DNA of 64,000 nucleotides from J054 sp965223095 (lineage in GTDB: Bacteria; Pseudomonadota; Gammaproteobacteria; Steroidobacterales; GCA-2729495), in NCBI GenBank assembly GCA_965223095.1, contig OZ244979.1, forward strand, positions 2,604,001 to 2,668,000. Reading direction: 5' to 3'. A program made the translations under genes and the position numbers. How positions within the stretch are numbered: the stretch's first letter is position 1; each line of letters begins with the position of its first letter. This document shows positions 26,200 to 34,545 of this stretch, piece after piece. The notes under the pieces were generated by a model. The model ran no database searches, had not been told where the DNA came from, and worked only from the letters and a program-made list of their open reading frames with translations.

Positions 26200-27063
26200 C
26201 TAGACCAGCAAATCCTCATCCTCGCGCTCCCAGAGCGGATCCAGAAGCTTAAACCCTGCTGTCTTAATTTTTTGATTGGACACAGCCTTGGGTCCTTTGC
26301 TCAAACCAAGCCAAATGATGGGCGCCAAGCCCGCTCGCTCACAAACTCTGCCAAAGAATTCGGCCTTGGACTCGGTCACATCATTGAACAGGTTATAGAG
26401 ACCTGATAGCTGGTGCTCTATGGCGAAAACGATACCCCCCACCACATCGTCACGATGGACGATCATGGCGTCGGAGTCGCCGTCGAACGGAATTTGTTGA
26501 CCGGCGATCCGGGCAGCCTCGCTGGCCTGACCGCGTCCCGGACCGTATATTGTTCCCGTGCGAAAGTTACAAACCTTGAGTTCATCGGATTCTAGCTGGG
26601 CCAGCAAATTTTCTGTTTCTATATAAAACTGAGCAAAGGGTGAGGCAGCGTTCGCTGGCGTTTCTTCGTCCACCCGTTCAGCGCCCCCCGCATCGCCGTA
26701 GGCGTTTAGAGAACTGCAAAAAACAATTTGCTTGAGATTGGGGGCAGCATCCAAACATTCACTCAAGGACTCAGCAGTACCCACGTAGGCATCTCGATAA
26801 AGCTCCGGATCCATAAAAGGCTTGCCATCCTTTTCTGTGATTCCGCCGGCCATGGTCAACAACACGACATCCTGGCCAGCAATGAGTTCACGCATTTTCT
26901 CACGGTTACTTCCATGCATAACGACCACCCGATCGGCCACTTCAGCCAGCTCATCAGCGCGACCCTGTCGCGTTGTGGTGACGCTAATCGTATGGCCCTG
27001 GGACTGCAGATATCGCGCGGCGGCAAGTCCGGTATAGGCGGCACCGACAATGGCAATTTTCAT
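26200..27063 (-). CDS. NAD(P)-binding epimerase/dehydratase-like protein (extended SDR)
   Basis: 287-residue Rossmann protein beginning MKIAIVGAAYTGLAAARYL, an atypical nucleotide-binding loop. It continues with VFCSSLNAYGD and a later FRTGTIYGPGRGQ, both standard for extended SDR and YeeZ-like proteins. A strict Tyr-x3-Lys is hard to assign: FYIETENLLAQ supplies Tyr-x3-Asn/Glu in its place, so enzymatic activity is uncertain. ATG with GGAG upstream. Likely sugar- or small-molecule-directed reductase/epimerase; substrate unknown. Confidence 0.8.
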   Translation of the reverse strand: MKIAIVGAAYTGLAAARYLQSQGHTISVTTTRQGRADELAEVADRVVVMHGSNREKMRELIAGQDVVLLTMAGGITEKDGKPFMDPELYRDAYVGTAESLSECLDAAPNLKQIVFCSSLNAYGDAGGAERVDEETPANAASPFAQFYIETENLLAQLESDELKVCNFRTGTIYGPGRGQASEAARIAGQQIPFDGDSDAMIVHRDDVVGGIVFAIEHQLSGLYNLFNDVTESKAEFFGRVCERAGLAPIIWLGLSKGPKAVSNQKIKTAGFKLLDPLWEREDEDLLV

Positions 27064-27093
27064 AAGACGCTCCGGAAATAGGCTGCTACGAGG

Positions 27094-27849
27094 TTAGGCA
27101 TGGGTAAGTTCTGTCATTAATACTTCCCTAATATCATGTCCCTGATTTTCGCCCACGAGGCTGTACACACCCTTCCAAGCGCGGCGATCTAAATGCTCGG
27201 CGAAGAAACAATTCAAATGCCGCTGATCTCGATCGCGCAGCAGTTTCGCATCCGGTGCGGGGTAATCCAGTTTCTTGGTGAGTGCTAGGTAGTGGTCCAG
27301 GTAGGCCTGTATCTGTGGTCCCACGCGATTCAACTCAGCGGCATTGGTTGGCCGGCCAGCACCAATACTCCACGGCGACAAGTAGGCCGCTATGGCCGGA
27401 TTGCCAGGCGCCGAGGCGCAAGCATTGTCGGAATTTTGCGTGGCCTGCCAATACGCTTTCGTAATGGGACCGAACACCGACTCGTAATAAGCGGGATGAT
27501 CGACGGGATCTAGGCGGGGCAGGAGGTCAGCATTGTAAACACAAGCATCGGGGGCAAATTGTACGACCTGGCCATGAAAATGCGGCATGACTGAATCCCG
27601 GCGGCCAAACAGAAAAAACAATTGCGTGTCTACAGGATCGCCCTGTAGCCGAACATGAATCATTCGGTCGATGGGTTGAACACCGGACCACAGGCGCAGG
27701 TAACCGGCCGATTGCGAAGTATCTTCCGCCGCGACGAGATCAAGATACGGCCCGCCGGCAGACCCGCAGCGTTCTTGCAAATCCAAGGTACCGGCGGCGG
27801 AGTCCACCAGACCTTGAATAAAAGCTAAACCAAATTCTGTATTTTCCAT
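27094..27849 (-). CDS. FDBR-like (bilin reductase superfamily) protein, second copy type
   Basis: 251-residue protein with start chosen at ATG 27849 (MENTEFG); a longer frame would run into the divergent gene. The core resembles FDBR enzymes: a strand pair ending in VMPHFHGQVVQF (88-98), matching LPLFGCDIVAG of PcyA without gaps, then VYNADLLPR matching AIADLSPT. The PcyA Asp105 position is Gln94, and the His88 position is not His. The C-terminal part (LSPWSIGAGRPTN, QIQAYLDHYLAL, HLNCFFAEHLD...LVGENQGHDIREVLMTE) follows the helical end of the family. It is more distant than the 15745-16437 protein. Inferred fold only; the reaction is unknown. Confidence 0.55.
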   Translation of the reverse strand: MENTEFGLAFIQGLVDSAAGTLDLQERCGSAGGPYLDLVAAEDTSQSAGYLRLWSGVQPIDRMIHVRLQGDPVDTQLFFLFGRRDSVMPHFHGQVVQFAPDACVYNADLLPRLDPVDHPAYYESVFGPITKAYWQATQNSDNACASAPGNPAIAAYLSPWSIGAGRPTNAAELNRVGPQIQAYLDHYLALTKKLDYPAPDAKLLRDRDQRHLNCFFAEHLDRRAWKGVYSLVGENQGHDIREVLMTELTHA

Positions 27850-27947
27850 CGGGCGCGCAGGATACTTTAGGCGGCCAGCGCGAAGCAGCTTGCGCTGCGT
27901 CCTGTTCGCTAGGCAGAATCTTGGATTGCAATCTGGAGTCTCCTCGC
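27850..27947. promoter_or_regulatory. divergent intergenic region, FDBR-like / DUF120-HAD
   Basis: 98 bases between two divergent starts. GGAG at 27935-27938 serves the plus-strand GTG at 27948. Common control of the two genes is plausible, but no operator repeat was recognised. Confidence 0.45.
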
Positions 27948-29006
27948 GTGGCGCCAAATATCCAAGGTCAGGTGGTGACCGGAGCGGGCAAGGCAGCCAC
28001 GTTCACGCAAATGGACTGGGTCCGCAATAGCACCACCCAGCGACTGGGTATCGACCCTTATCCTGGAACTTTAAATCTGCGCATCATCGGACCAGACAAT
28101 TTGCGAGCCTGGCAACACTGGCGAGCGCGATCGGGCATCCGCATTCCCGCCCAAGCCACCGCCGATTGCGACGCTTGCTGCTATCCGGTACGCATCGGAG
28201 ATCAGTGCACGGCGGCAATACTGGTGCCTGAGGTCACTGGCTACCCGCGCGATCAAATCGAGGTCATTTCCGCCGTAGGTCTGCGGCAGGCGCTAGAACT
28301 TTGCGATGGCGATGTGCTTTGTCTTTCTGCTGTCAAACCGCCCGCCATCAAGGCAGTGATTTTCGACGTCGACGGCACCTTGATCAACTCCGTGGATGCC
28401 TACCACATTGCCGCCGGACGGGCAGCCCAGCCCCATGGATTTAGCGTGAGCCACGCGCAAGTCAAGCGGGCCTTGAATGCCGGCCAACAATTTTGGGAAA
28501 TGATGCTACCCGACGACCAACAAAATAATGCCGCTCTGATAAAAGCCTTACGAGAAGACACCATGCGACATTGGCCAGCTGTTCTGGACGAACATGTCCG
28601 CGCGTTTGCGGGGCTCGCAGACAGCCTGCAGACCTTACGGGAGTCTCAGCTGCGACTGGCCATTTATACGGGTTCAACAGGCGAGTCGTTTTCCGCCTTG
28701 CGGGGCGCCGCAGCCTTGGAGCAATTCGAGGCCGTCGTGACGGCCGATGACGTTGCGCGAAGAAAACCCCATCCCGAGGGCATCTTACGCTGTCTTGAAC
28801 TGATGGAACTCGAACCTGACGAAGCTGCCTATGTCGGCGACTCTGTGGTCGATATCCAGGCGGCGCATGCGGCAGGCGTATTTTCAGTGGGCGCGCTGAC
28901 GGGATCGGCGGATGCCGTTGCATTATCCCTGGCGGGCGCCCATCGCCTGGCCGCCAGTAATCAGGCCTGGGGCGACATTTTTATTCACTCAGGCTCGACC
29001 AACTAG
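27948..29006 (+). CDS. fusion of a DUF120 (CTP-dependent riboflavin kinase-like) domain and a HAD hydrolase
   Basis: 352-residue two-domain protein. Residues 5-127 match the DUF120 pattern known from archaeal CTP-dependent riboflavin kinase: GQVVTGAGKAATF, LGIDPYPGTLNLRI, ILVPEVTGYPRDQIEVIS, LRQALELCDGDVL. Residues 134-352 are a HAD phosphatase of the beta-phosphoglucomutase type with FDVDGTLINS (Asp140, Asp142), a Thr/Ser in YTGSTGES, RRKPHPEG and YVGDSVVDI. The first half could make FMN from riboflavin, and the second could remove a phosphate. The fusion is unusual in a proteobacterium, and is notable next to FMN-dependent UbiD genes. GTG start with GGAG nine bases upstream. Confidence 0.78.
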   Translation: MAPNIQGQVVTGAGKAATFTQMDWVRNSTTQRLGIDPYPGTLNLRIIGPDNLRAWQHWRARSGIRIPAQATADCDACCYPVRIGDQCTAAILVPEVTGYPRDQIEVISAVGLRQALELCDGDVLCLSAVKPPAIKAVIFDVDGTLINSVDAYHIAAGRAAQPHGFSVSHAQVKRALNAGQQFWEMMLPDDQQNNAALIKALREDTMRHWPAVLDEHVRAFAGLADSLQTLRESQLRLAIYTGSTGESFSALRGAAALEQFEAVVTADDVARRKPHPEGILRCLELMELEPDEAAYVGDSVVDIQAAHAAGVFSVGALTGSADAVALSLAGAHRLAASNQAWGDIFIHSGSTN

Positions 29007-29064
29007 AACCAAAATAATTATTAAATAATAGTTATTTACCGTATATTTTAAATTTAGATTCTAA
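29007..29064. other. AT-rich convergent spacer with imperfect inverted repeat
   Basis: Between two convergent stops. AAATAATTATT and AATAATAGTTATTT form an imperfect palindrome around 29012-29036 that might fold as a weak bidirectional terminator, without the GC-rich stem of a standard one. The string ATAGTTATTTA is shared with the AT-rich block at 22580-22590. Confidence 0.35.
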
Positions 29065-30573
29065 TTATTTGCCGGCCCAATCTCGCCAATATTCTGCCCA
29101 GCGACCCGCGACCAATGCTTGTGTTTGGGGACTTTGTTCATTCAATAGCACGCGCGAAACTTGTGGCCAGTGTTCCGGGCCACCCTCGGCGGGCAGTTGC
29201 CGGGTCGCGTCGATAATGGCTTTACTGGTTAACCAGCGGGTGGGAGCGCTCGGATCCAAGGGCATGCCGCGGGTTTGCGGAACAATCAGACTCGCGGGAT
29301 CGGGCTGCCAACGCGTACCCAGCGCGTGAAAAATTTGGTTCTTGTCGTGCACGTCAATATCGCCATCCACCACGATAATGATTTTTGCGAATAGATCCGC
29401 CGCGGCGATGTGCTGACCAGCCGCCATACCTTCGCCGGGCATCCGTTTGTTGATACTGGCTAATGCAACGCCCGTGGTTTCGATGGGCCGATAAAACTCC
29501 ACCAAATTTGGAATGGACTGGCGGTAGCTCTGATTGTTGCTGACGATTTGCGGAATACTCATGGTCAACTTGGTAATGCCGGCAAATGAGTTCACGACCC
29601 AGGGCTGTGGTCGATGGGTAACGGCATTGATGGACATGAAAAAATTCTCAGGCTTCTCTAGACCCATGTAGCCGTACACTTCGCCATAGGGACCTTCTGC
29701 TTCCATTTCGGTCAGCACAATATCGCCTTCAAGAACGATTTCCGCATGGGCCGGCACCAACAAATCACTGGTCTTGCAGCGAACCAATTCCACCGGGCGG
29801 CCGCGCAAACCGCCGGCGACGGCCAGCTCATCCTCGCCTAAGCCCGTCATCTTCCCGGTGCCCAAGGCAAAAGTAATGGGATCAGCCCCCATCACTACCG
29901 CGGCAGGCATGGACTGAGCGCCACGCTTCTTCGCCCGCATTAAGAAATTCCAAGCGTGCTGACCAATCTCGGTGTTGACGCCGATCTTGCGGGGGCCTTT
30001 CACCTGGCAACGGTAGGTGCCGACATTGCGCCCCATGTCGGGATCTTCCATGAAGACGGTGCCTGCGGTGATGTAGCGGCCAGCGTCCGCGGGATTCGTT
30101 TGAATCCAGGGAAAATTCAAGATATCGATCTCGTCCCCGAACTGCTGAATCTGCTGGCATGCGGCCCGCGCCGGCTCGATTTCCACCGGCGCTATTGTTG
30201 GCCATTCGCCTTGGGCATCCAGCAGACCCTCCAAATGGCTGAAGGTGCTTCGATACAATTCACGCTGAGTATCCGCGGCGCTGGGCGCGCCATAGGCCAA
30301 GGCCTCGCTGACCCAACCGCAAAAAACATTCCCCAGTAGCGGGCCAGGTAGCCAAGCACCAGCGACTTTCACGCGCTCAACCAGAAATGCAGGTGCATCG
30401 TGCCAGCCGAATTCCTGAATCATGCGATAGGCAAAGCCTGTGGCTTCGTACTTGTCTTGATCCATTTCGCCAATGCGGAGGAGTTTGCCGTTGGCGTCCA
30501 ACGCAGAGACATAGTCACGCAAGGTATCGAAAGGACCGGCAATCGCCTCAGGCTGCTCTTTTGCTGTTGCCAT
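29065..30573 (-). CDS. UbiD-family (de)carboxylase, second copy
   Basis: 502-residue UbiD-type enzyme, clearly different from the copy at 20918. Signatures: NVGTYRCQVKGPRKIGV, VMGADPITFALG, GLRGRPVELVRCKTSDLLVPAHAEIVLEGDI, AEGPYGEVYGYMG with the catalytic Glu, and IIIVVDGDIDVHDKNQIFHALGTRW. It should need prenylated FMN and act on an aromatic or heteroaromatic acid. ATG preceded by AAGGACG. Divergent from the SDR gene. Together with the first UbiD it marks the region as a carboxylated-aromatic catabolic locus. Confidence 0.9.
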   Translation of the reverse strand: MATAKEQPEAIAGPFDTLRDYVSALDANGKLLRIGEMDQDKYEATGFAYRMIQEFGWHDAPAFLVERVKVAGAWLPGPLLGNVFCGWVSEALAYGAPSAADTQRELYRSTFSHLEGLLDAQGEWPTIAPVEIEPARAACQQIQQFGDEIDILNFPWIQTNPADAGRYITAGTVFMEDPDMGRNVGTYRCQVKGPRKIGVNTEIGQHAWNFLMRAKKRGAQSMPAAVVMGADPITFALGTGKMTGLGEDELAVAGGLRGRPVELVRCKTSDLLVPAHAEIVLEGDIVLTEMEAEGPYGEVYGYMGLEKPENFFMSINAVTHRPQPWVVNSFAGITKLTMSIPQIVSNNQSYRQSIPNLVEFYRPIETTGVALASINKRMPGEGMAAGQHIAAADLFAKIIIVVDGDIDVHDKNQIFHALGTRWQPDPASLIVPQTRGMPLDPSAPTRWLTSKAIIDATRQLPAEGGPEHWPQVSRVLLNEQSPQTQALVAGRWAEYWRDWAGK

Positions 30574-30799
30574 TTTTCGTCCTTTGATGACCGCTTACCC
30601 AGGTTGCCAGACATGTCCTCGGCATCTAAATCATAGTGTTGACGTGGGGCCTCACGAAACCCTAGCTCGACTCTTGACCGACTGGCGAGTCTGTATTGCT
30701 CCCAGTTTTTCCGGGGACGTAAATGTCCTATTCTTGGTGCTTAGGGTTCCAGCAAATTGTTCACCAAGAAGTACGAATGCACGGGGTCAAGCGCAGAAC
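30574..30799. promoter_or_regulatory. divergent intergenic region, UbiD / SDR
   Basis: 226 bases between divergent starts. No confident promoter or operator was seen; the plus-strand gene lacks a strong ribosome site. Confidence 0.35.
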
Positions 30800-31690
30800 A
30801 TGCCCGAAACACAAAACATGCAGGGGAAAATCGTCCTAATAACCGGCACCGCAAGCGGAATGGGCCGCATCGCCGCCAAAGCCATTGCCGGACAGGGCGC
30901 ACGCCTAATCATGGTCGACAACGACGTACCCAATGGTGAGGATGCGCGTGCGGAGATTATTCGCGATACGGGCAATAGCCATCTGGAGTTTATCGATTGC
31001 GACGTGTCGGACTTTGCGCAGCTGCGGAGCCTGGCTACCCAGGTGAACGAAAATTATTCACGCCTTGATGTGCTGATCAACAATGCCGGCATCACGGAAA
31101 CGGTACGTCGAGAAAGCGCGGATGGATTCGAGCTGACCATGGCGACTAATTTTCTTGGACCCTTTTTGTTATCTCAATTACTCCTTGAGAAACTTAAGGC
31201 CAGCGCGCCATCGCGACTGATCAATATCTGTTCCGACGGGCACAAGATGATCAAAAACCTGGATTGGGACGATATCGACAATCGCGAGGGCTGGCAGGGC
31301 GTAAACCATAACAAGGGCTTTCAAGCCTATGCACGCTCCAAGCTCGCCATGGCCGCGGGGTCGTTCCGCCTCGCCGAGCGCCTAAAGGGCACGGGCGTCG
31401 ATGTGCATACCGTCTCGCCAGGCTACTTCTTGCGCACCAACATACACCGGAATATGCGTGGGCTGTGGAAACTCGGGGTCCGTCTGTTTTGGCCCTTACT
31501 GCAGTCCGCACACCGCGGCGCCAAGAACCACATCCATCTGGCAACGGACCCCGGCGTGGTCGGCGACACAGGGCACTATTGGGAACATCAACAACACAAG
31601 GCACCATCGCCGGCGAGTCTCGACCCAGATTTACAAACACGGGTTTGGGACTACGCCATTAAAGCCACGGGCGCGAACCCAAGTCGCTAA
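30800..31690 (+). CDS. short-chain dehydrogenase, retinol-dehydrogenase-like
   Basis: 296-residue SDR. Motifs: LITGTASGMG (cofactor loop), INNAG, NICSDGH with the catalytic Ser, and YARSK (Tyr-x3-Lys). The long C-terminal part with SPGYFLRTNIHR and GDTGHYWEHQ resembles the RDH11-14/WWOX type group. Start at ATG 30800 (MPETQNMQGK) fits the family N-terminus better than longer readings. Substrate unknown; it converges on the CoA-transferase gene. Confidence 0.87.
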   Translation: MPETQNMQGKIVLITGTASGMGRIAAKAIAGQGARLIMVDNDVPNGEDARAEIIRDTGNSHLEFIDCDVSDFAQLRSLATQVNENYSRLDVLINNAGITETVRRESADGFELTMATNFLGPFLLSQLLLEKLKASAPSRLINICSDGHKMIKNLDWDDIDNREGWQGVNHNKGFQAYARSKLAMAAGSFRLAERLKGTGVDVHTVSPGYFLRTNIHRNMRGLWKLGVRLFWPLLQSAHRGAKNHIHLATDPGVVGDTGHYWEHQQHKAPSPASLDPDLQTRVWDYAIKATGANPSR

Positions 31691-31714
31691 AATGTTGGCG
31701 GTGGAATGGGTGGG

Positions 31715-32923
31715 CTAGATCACACCCTTGTCGCGCATTTTGGCCATTTCAGCTTCGCTGAAGCCCAGGATGCCACCCAAGACTTCGTCGTTATGCTCAC
31801 CCACTTCGGGTCCCGGCCAATCCGTGCGCCCTGGGGTGTCACTCAGTCGCGGGATCATGGCTGGAATCTTGAGTGCCTCACCACCCACTTGCACCTCTTC
31901 GAACATACCCCGGGCGTTGTATTGCGGATCCGCTAACATATCCACGACACTGTAGATGGGGCCTGCCGGCACCCGCGCTTCTTCCATTTGGTCAAGTAAC
32001 TCTTGCGCGGTCAGCGTACCCGTCCATTGGCCGATGATTTCATCCAACTCCTTTTCGTGCACAACGCGGCCCGCATTGTCGGCCATCCGCGGATCTTCGG
32101 CGAGATCGCCACGGCCCATGGCATGACACAAACGCTTGAAGATGGAGTCGCCGTTACCGCCGATAATGACAAATTTGCCGTCCTTGCAGCGGTAAGTGTT
32201 GGTTGGCACGATCCCGGTTAAGGTCGAGCCCGAGGGTTCGCGAACGACACCGGCGCCATCGTATTCGGGCACCACACCCTCAAGTAGATTAAATACAGCC
32301 TCATAAATAGCCGTGTCAATGACTTGTCCACGGCCGCGGGGATCCTTGCTGCGTTGTATGACCGATAACAAGATACCCAGCACCGAGTGAATACCGGCCA
32401 GCGTGTCCCCAATACTCAGGTTGGGCCGCACCGGTGCTTCATCGGGAAAACCGTTGACATAGCGAAACCCACCAAAGCCCTCGCAGACGGAAGCAAAACC
32501 AGGCTTAGAGGCGTAGGGTCCATCTTGCCCATAGCCGGAAATTCGGCTGTAGATAAGGCCCGGATTTTTTTGCCAAAGATCCGCCGGTCCTAAGCCCCAT
32601 TTTTCCATGGTGCCGGGGCGAAAATTCTCGACGATGACATCCGCCGTTGCCGCCAAACGGCCCACGATCGCGCGGCCCTCATCGGTACGTAGATTGGCCG
32701 TGACACACTTTTTATTGCGCGCCAGGCTATGCCACCACAAGGCCGTCCCGTCCTTCATGATCCGCCATTTGCGGATGGCATCGCCGTCACCAGGCGTTTC
32801 AACTTTGATCACCTCGGCGCCAAAATAACCCAGCATGCTGCCAGTGAATGGCCCAGCTAGTAGCTGGCCAACTTCGACCACGCGAATGCCGTCCAACGGG
32901 CGTGGTTTGTCAGATTCCGTCAT
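31715..32923 (-). CDS. CaiB/BaiF family CoA-transferase
   Basis: 402-residue class III CoA-transferase that moves CoA between acids. The N-terminus PLDGIRVVEVGQLLAGPFTGSMLGYFGAEVIKVE is diagnostic. The catalytic Asp is Asp173 in LSIGDTLAG, and the ISGYGQDGPYASKPGF segment and C-terminal TPGRTDWPGPEVGEHNDEVL also match. It could activate the acid made by the surrounding enzymes. ATG start; divergently or convergently isolated from neighbours on its right. Confidence 0.93.
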   Translation of the reverse strand: MTESDKPRPLDGIRVVEVGQLLAGPFTGSMLGYFGAEVIKVETPGDGDAIRKWRIMKDGTALWWHSLARNKKCVTANLRTDEGRAIVGRLAATADVIVENFRPGTMEKWGLGPADLWQKNPGLIYSRISGYGQDGPYASKPGFASVCEGFGGFRYVNGFPDEAPVRPNLSIGDTLAGIHSVLGILLSVIQRSKDPRGRGQVIDTAIYEAVFNLLEGVVPEYDGAGVVREPSGSTLTGIVPTNTYRCKDGKFVIIGGNGDSIFKRLCHAMGRGDLAEDPRMADNAGRVVHEKELDEIIGQWTGTLTAQELLDQMEEARVPAGPIYSVVDMLADPQYNARGMFEEVQVGGEALKIPAMIPRLSDTPGRTDWPGPEVGEHNDEVLGGILGFSEAEMAKMRDKGVI

Positions 32924-33027
32924 GGTTTATTCCGGGCTCTTCGGCCCGTTCCTTTGGTATCGGGAGTCGAAGTCTAGCCCAAGCAAGGAATGGTTGACAG
33001 GCGGTGGCTCAAGTCTGCAGACAAAAC

Positions 33028-33642
33028 CTAGCGCTTCGCTTCTGCCTGGCCAACATAATGGTAGGCAATGAAACGTGGCCCGGAAAAATACTGCTTATCC
33101 AAATCAACATAATCAAAACCCGCGTCGGTCACGATTTCGTCAATGGGCCGGTTGATACTGCAGCCGGCCAAGCGTTGGAAAATGGGTGCCAGGCGATCTT
33201 GCCAGCGCGCCACGCCAGGATCGGGCGCTCTACCGTGCTCTATGAACAGCAGTCGGCCACCCGGCTTCAATACCCGGCGCATTTCCTGCATCGCGCGCCC
33301 GACTTGGGGAATGGAGCAGAGGGTCCAGGTGCTAACCACGGTATCCATGCTATTGGATTCCAGCGGGATATCCTCTGCAGATGCCTCGATAAGATCTACG
33401 GGAAAAGCCGCGGCTTCGGCGGCTTCTTGCGCTTGTACCAACAGTTCCGCGGAGGGCTCTAAACCGAACAGGTGGTCAACTTGGTCAGTGTAGTGGGGTA
33501 GGTTGAGTCCCGTCGCGATGCCGACTTCCAAGACACGTTTACTGGCCAGCGGCGGAATCAAGGGCCGATATTTTGCAATGGCTTTATTGTTCATGCCTTT
33601 GGAAATAATCATCGGCATGATGCGGCGTTGATAAAATCCCAT
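33028..33642 (-). CDS. class I SAM-dependent methyltransferase
   Basis: 204-residue methyltransferase with motif I VLEVGIATGLNLPHY (about 35-50), the acidic loop LFGLEPS, motif II VDLIEASAEDIPLES, and VVSTWTLCSIPQVGRAMQEMRRVLKPGGRLLFIEHG. This is a UbiE/YcgJ-like arrangement (Methyltransf_11). The acceptor is unknown. Its start is 9 bases after the end of the haloalkane dehalogenase gene, so the two are co-transcribed. Confidence 0.9.
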   Translation of the reverse strand: MGFYQRRIMPMIISKGMNNKAIAKYRPLIPPLASKRVLEVGIATGLNLPHYTDQVDHLFGLEPSAELLVQAQEAAEAAAFPVDLIEASAEDIPLESNSMDTVVSTWTLCSIPQVGRAMQEMRRVLKPGGRLLFIEHGRAPDPGVARWQDRLAPIFQRLAGCSINRPIDEIVTDAGFDYVDLDKQYFSGPRFIAYHYVGQAEAKR

Positions 33643-33651
33643 GTTTCTAGA

Positions 33652-34536
33652 TTATTCCTTGTTTTTATGAATCAGCATGGCCTTCCATTGCCGAATGGCT
33701 GCAACGATTTCGGCGGCGGAATCTTCTTGGATAAAGTGGATACCAGGAACCGTGACCTCGGTTTGCTCGGGCCAGCGGCGACAAAATTCACGCGGCGTAC
33801 CGGTCAGTATCGCGCCGGGCTCGGCGTTAATGAAAAGTTTGGGGATCGTGGACTGGCCTAACCATTCGGCATAGTTTTTCACCACCGCCACCACATCGGC
33901 GGGTTCACCGTCGATGGGCAGTTGCCGTGGCCAGGCTAAGCAGGGCCGGCGATCCTCACCCGCAACCGCAAAGGGCTGCCGGTAGGCGTCCATCTCCTGG
34001 GCGGATAGCTCGCGTTGCACCGAACCGGGTAGTATTTTTTCAACAAAAATATTCTTTTCCAGTATCAGCGATTCTCCAGCCGGCGAGCGCAGCGCCTTGA
34101 ACAAGTCTCGGCTGGCGGCGGGCCATTCAGCCCAAGTCAGGGGTCGCACAATCGCTTCCATATACGCCAAGGCAGACACCCGTTCAGCATGACGCCGGGC
34201 CCAATCAAATCCCAGGGCCGATCCCCAGTCATGCAGTACCAAGGTAATTTCGTCGCCCAGCTCTAACTGCGCTAGCAGTCGGTCGAGATACTCACGATGC
34301 GTGGCAAACTGATAGCTGTCGATGCCCACATCAGACAGCTTGTCCGATGCACCCATGCCGATTAGATCGGGGGCCACGCAACGATAGTCAGCGGCTAAGT
34401 CCGGGATCAGATTGCGCCATAGAAAACTAGAAGTCGGATTGCCATGTAGAAATAGCAGGACGGGCCCTTGACCTTGATCTCGAACCGCCATCTTGTGGCC
34501 ATGGACGCTTAGGAAACGCAGTGGCGGTGCTTGCAT
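33652..34536 (-). CDS. haloalkane dehalogenase, LinB-like (HLD-II type)
   Basis: 294-residue alpha/beta hydrolase that should cleave carbon-halogen bonds. It resembles LinB closely from end to end and keeps the whole catalytic set with a constant offset of five residues: nucleophile Asp103 in LHDWGSALGFDWARRH, base His267 in GIHFIQEDS, acid Glu127 in AYMEAI, and halide-binding Asn33 (HGNPTSSF) and Trp104. Cap residues such as SWPRQ-like AWPRQLPI and KLFINAEPGA are also shared. No signal peptide is evident, so it is cytoplasmic unless processed. Followed directly by the methyltransferase gene. Confidence 0.93.
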   Translation of the reverse strand: MQAPPLRFLSVHGHKMAVRDQGQGPVLLFLHGNPTSSFLWRNLIPDLAADYRCVAPDLIGMGASDKLSDVGIDSYQFATHREYLDRLLAQLELGDEITLVLHDWGSALGFDWARRHAERVSALAYMEAIVRPLTWAEWPAASRDLFKALRSPAGESLILEKNIFVEKILPGSVQRELSAQEMDAYRQPFAVAGEDRRPCLAWPRQLPIDGEPADVVAVVKNYAEWLGQSTIPKLFINAEPGAILTGTPREFCRRWPEQTEVTVPGIHFIQEDSAAEIVAAIRQWKAMLIHKNKE

Positions 34537-34545
34537 GACGTTCGG

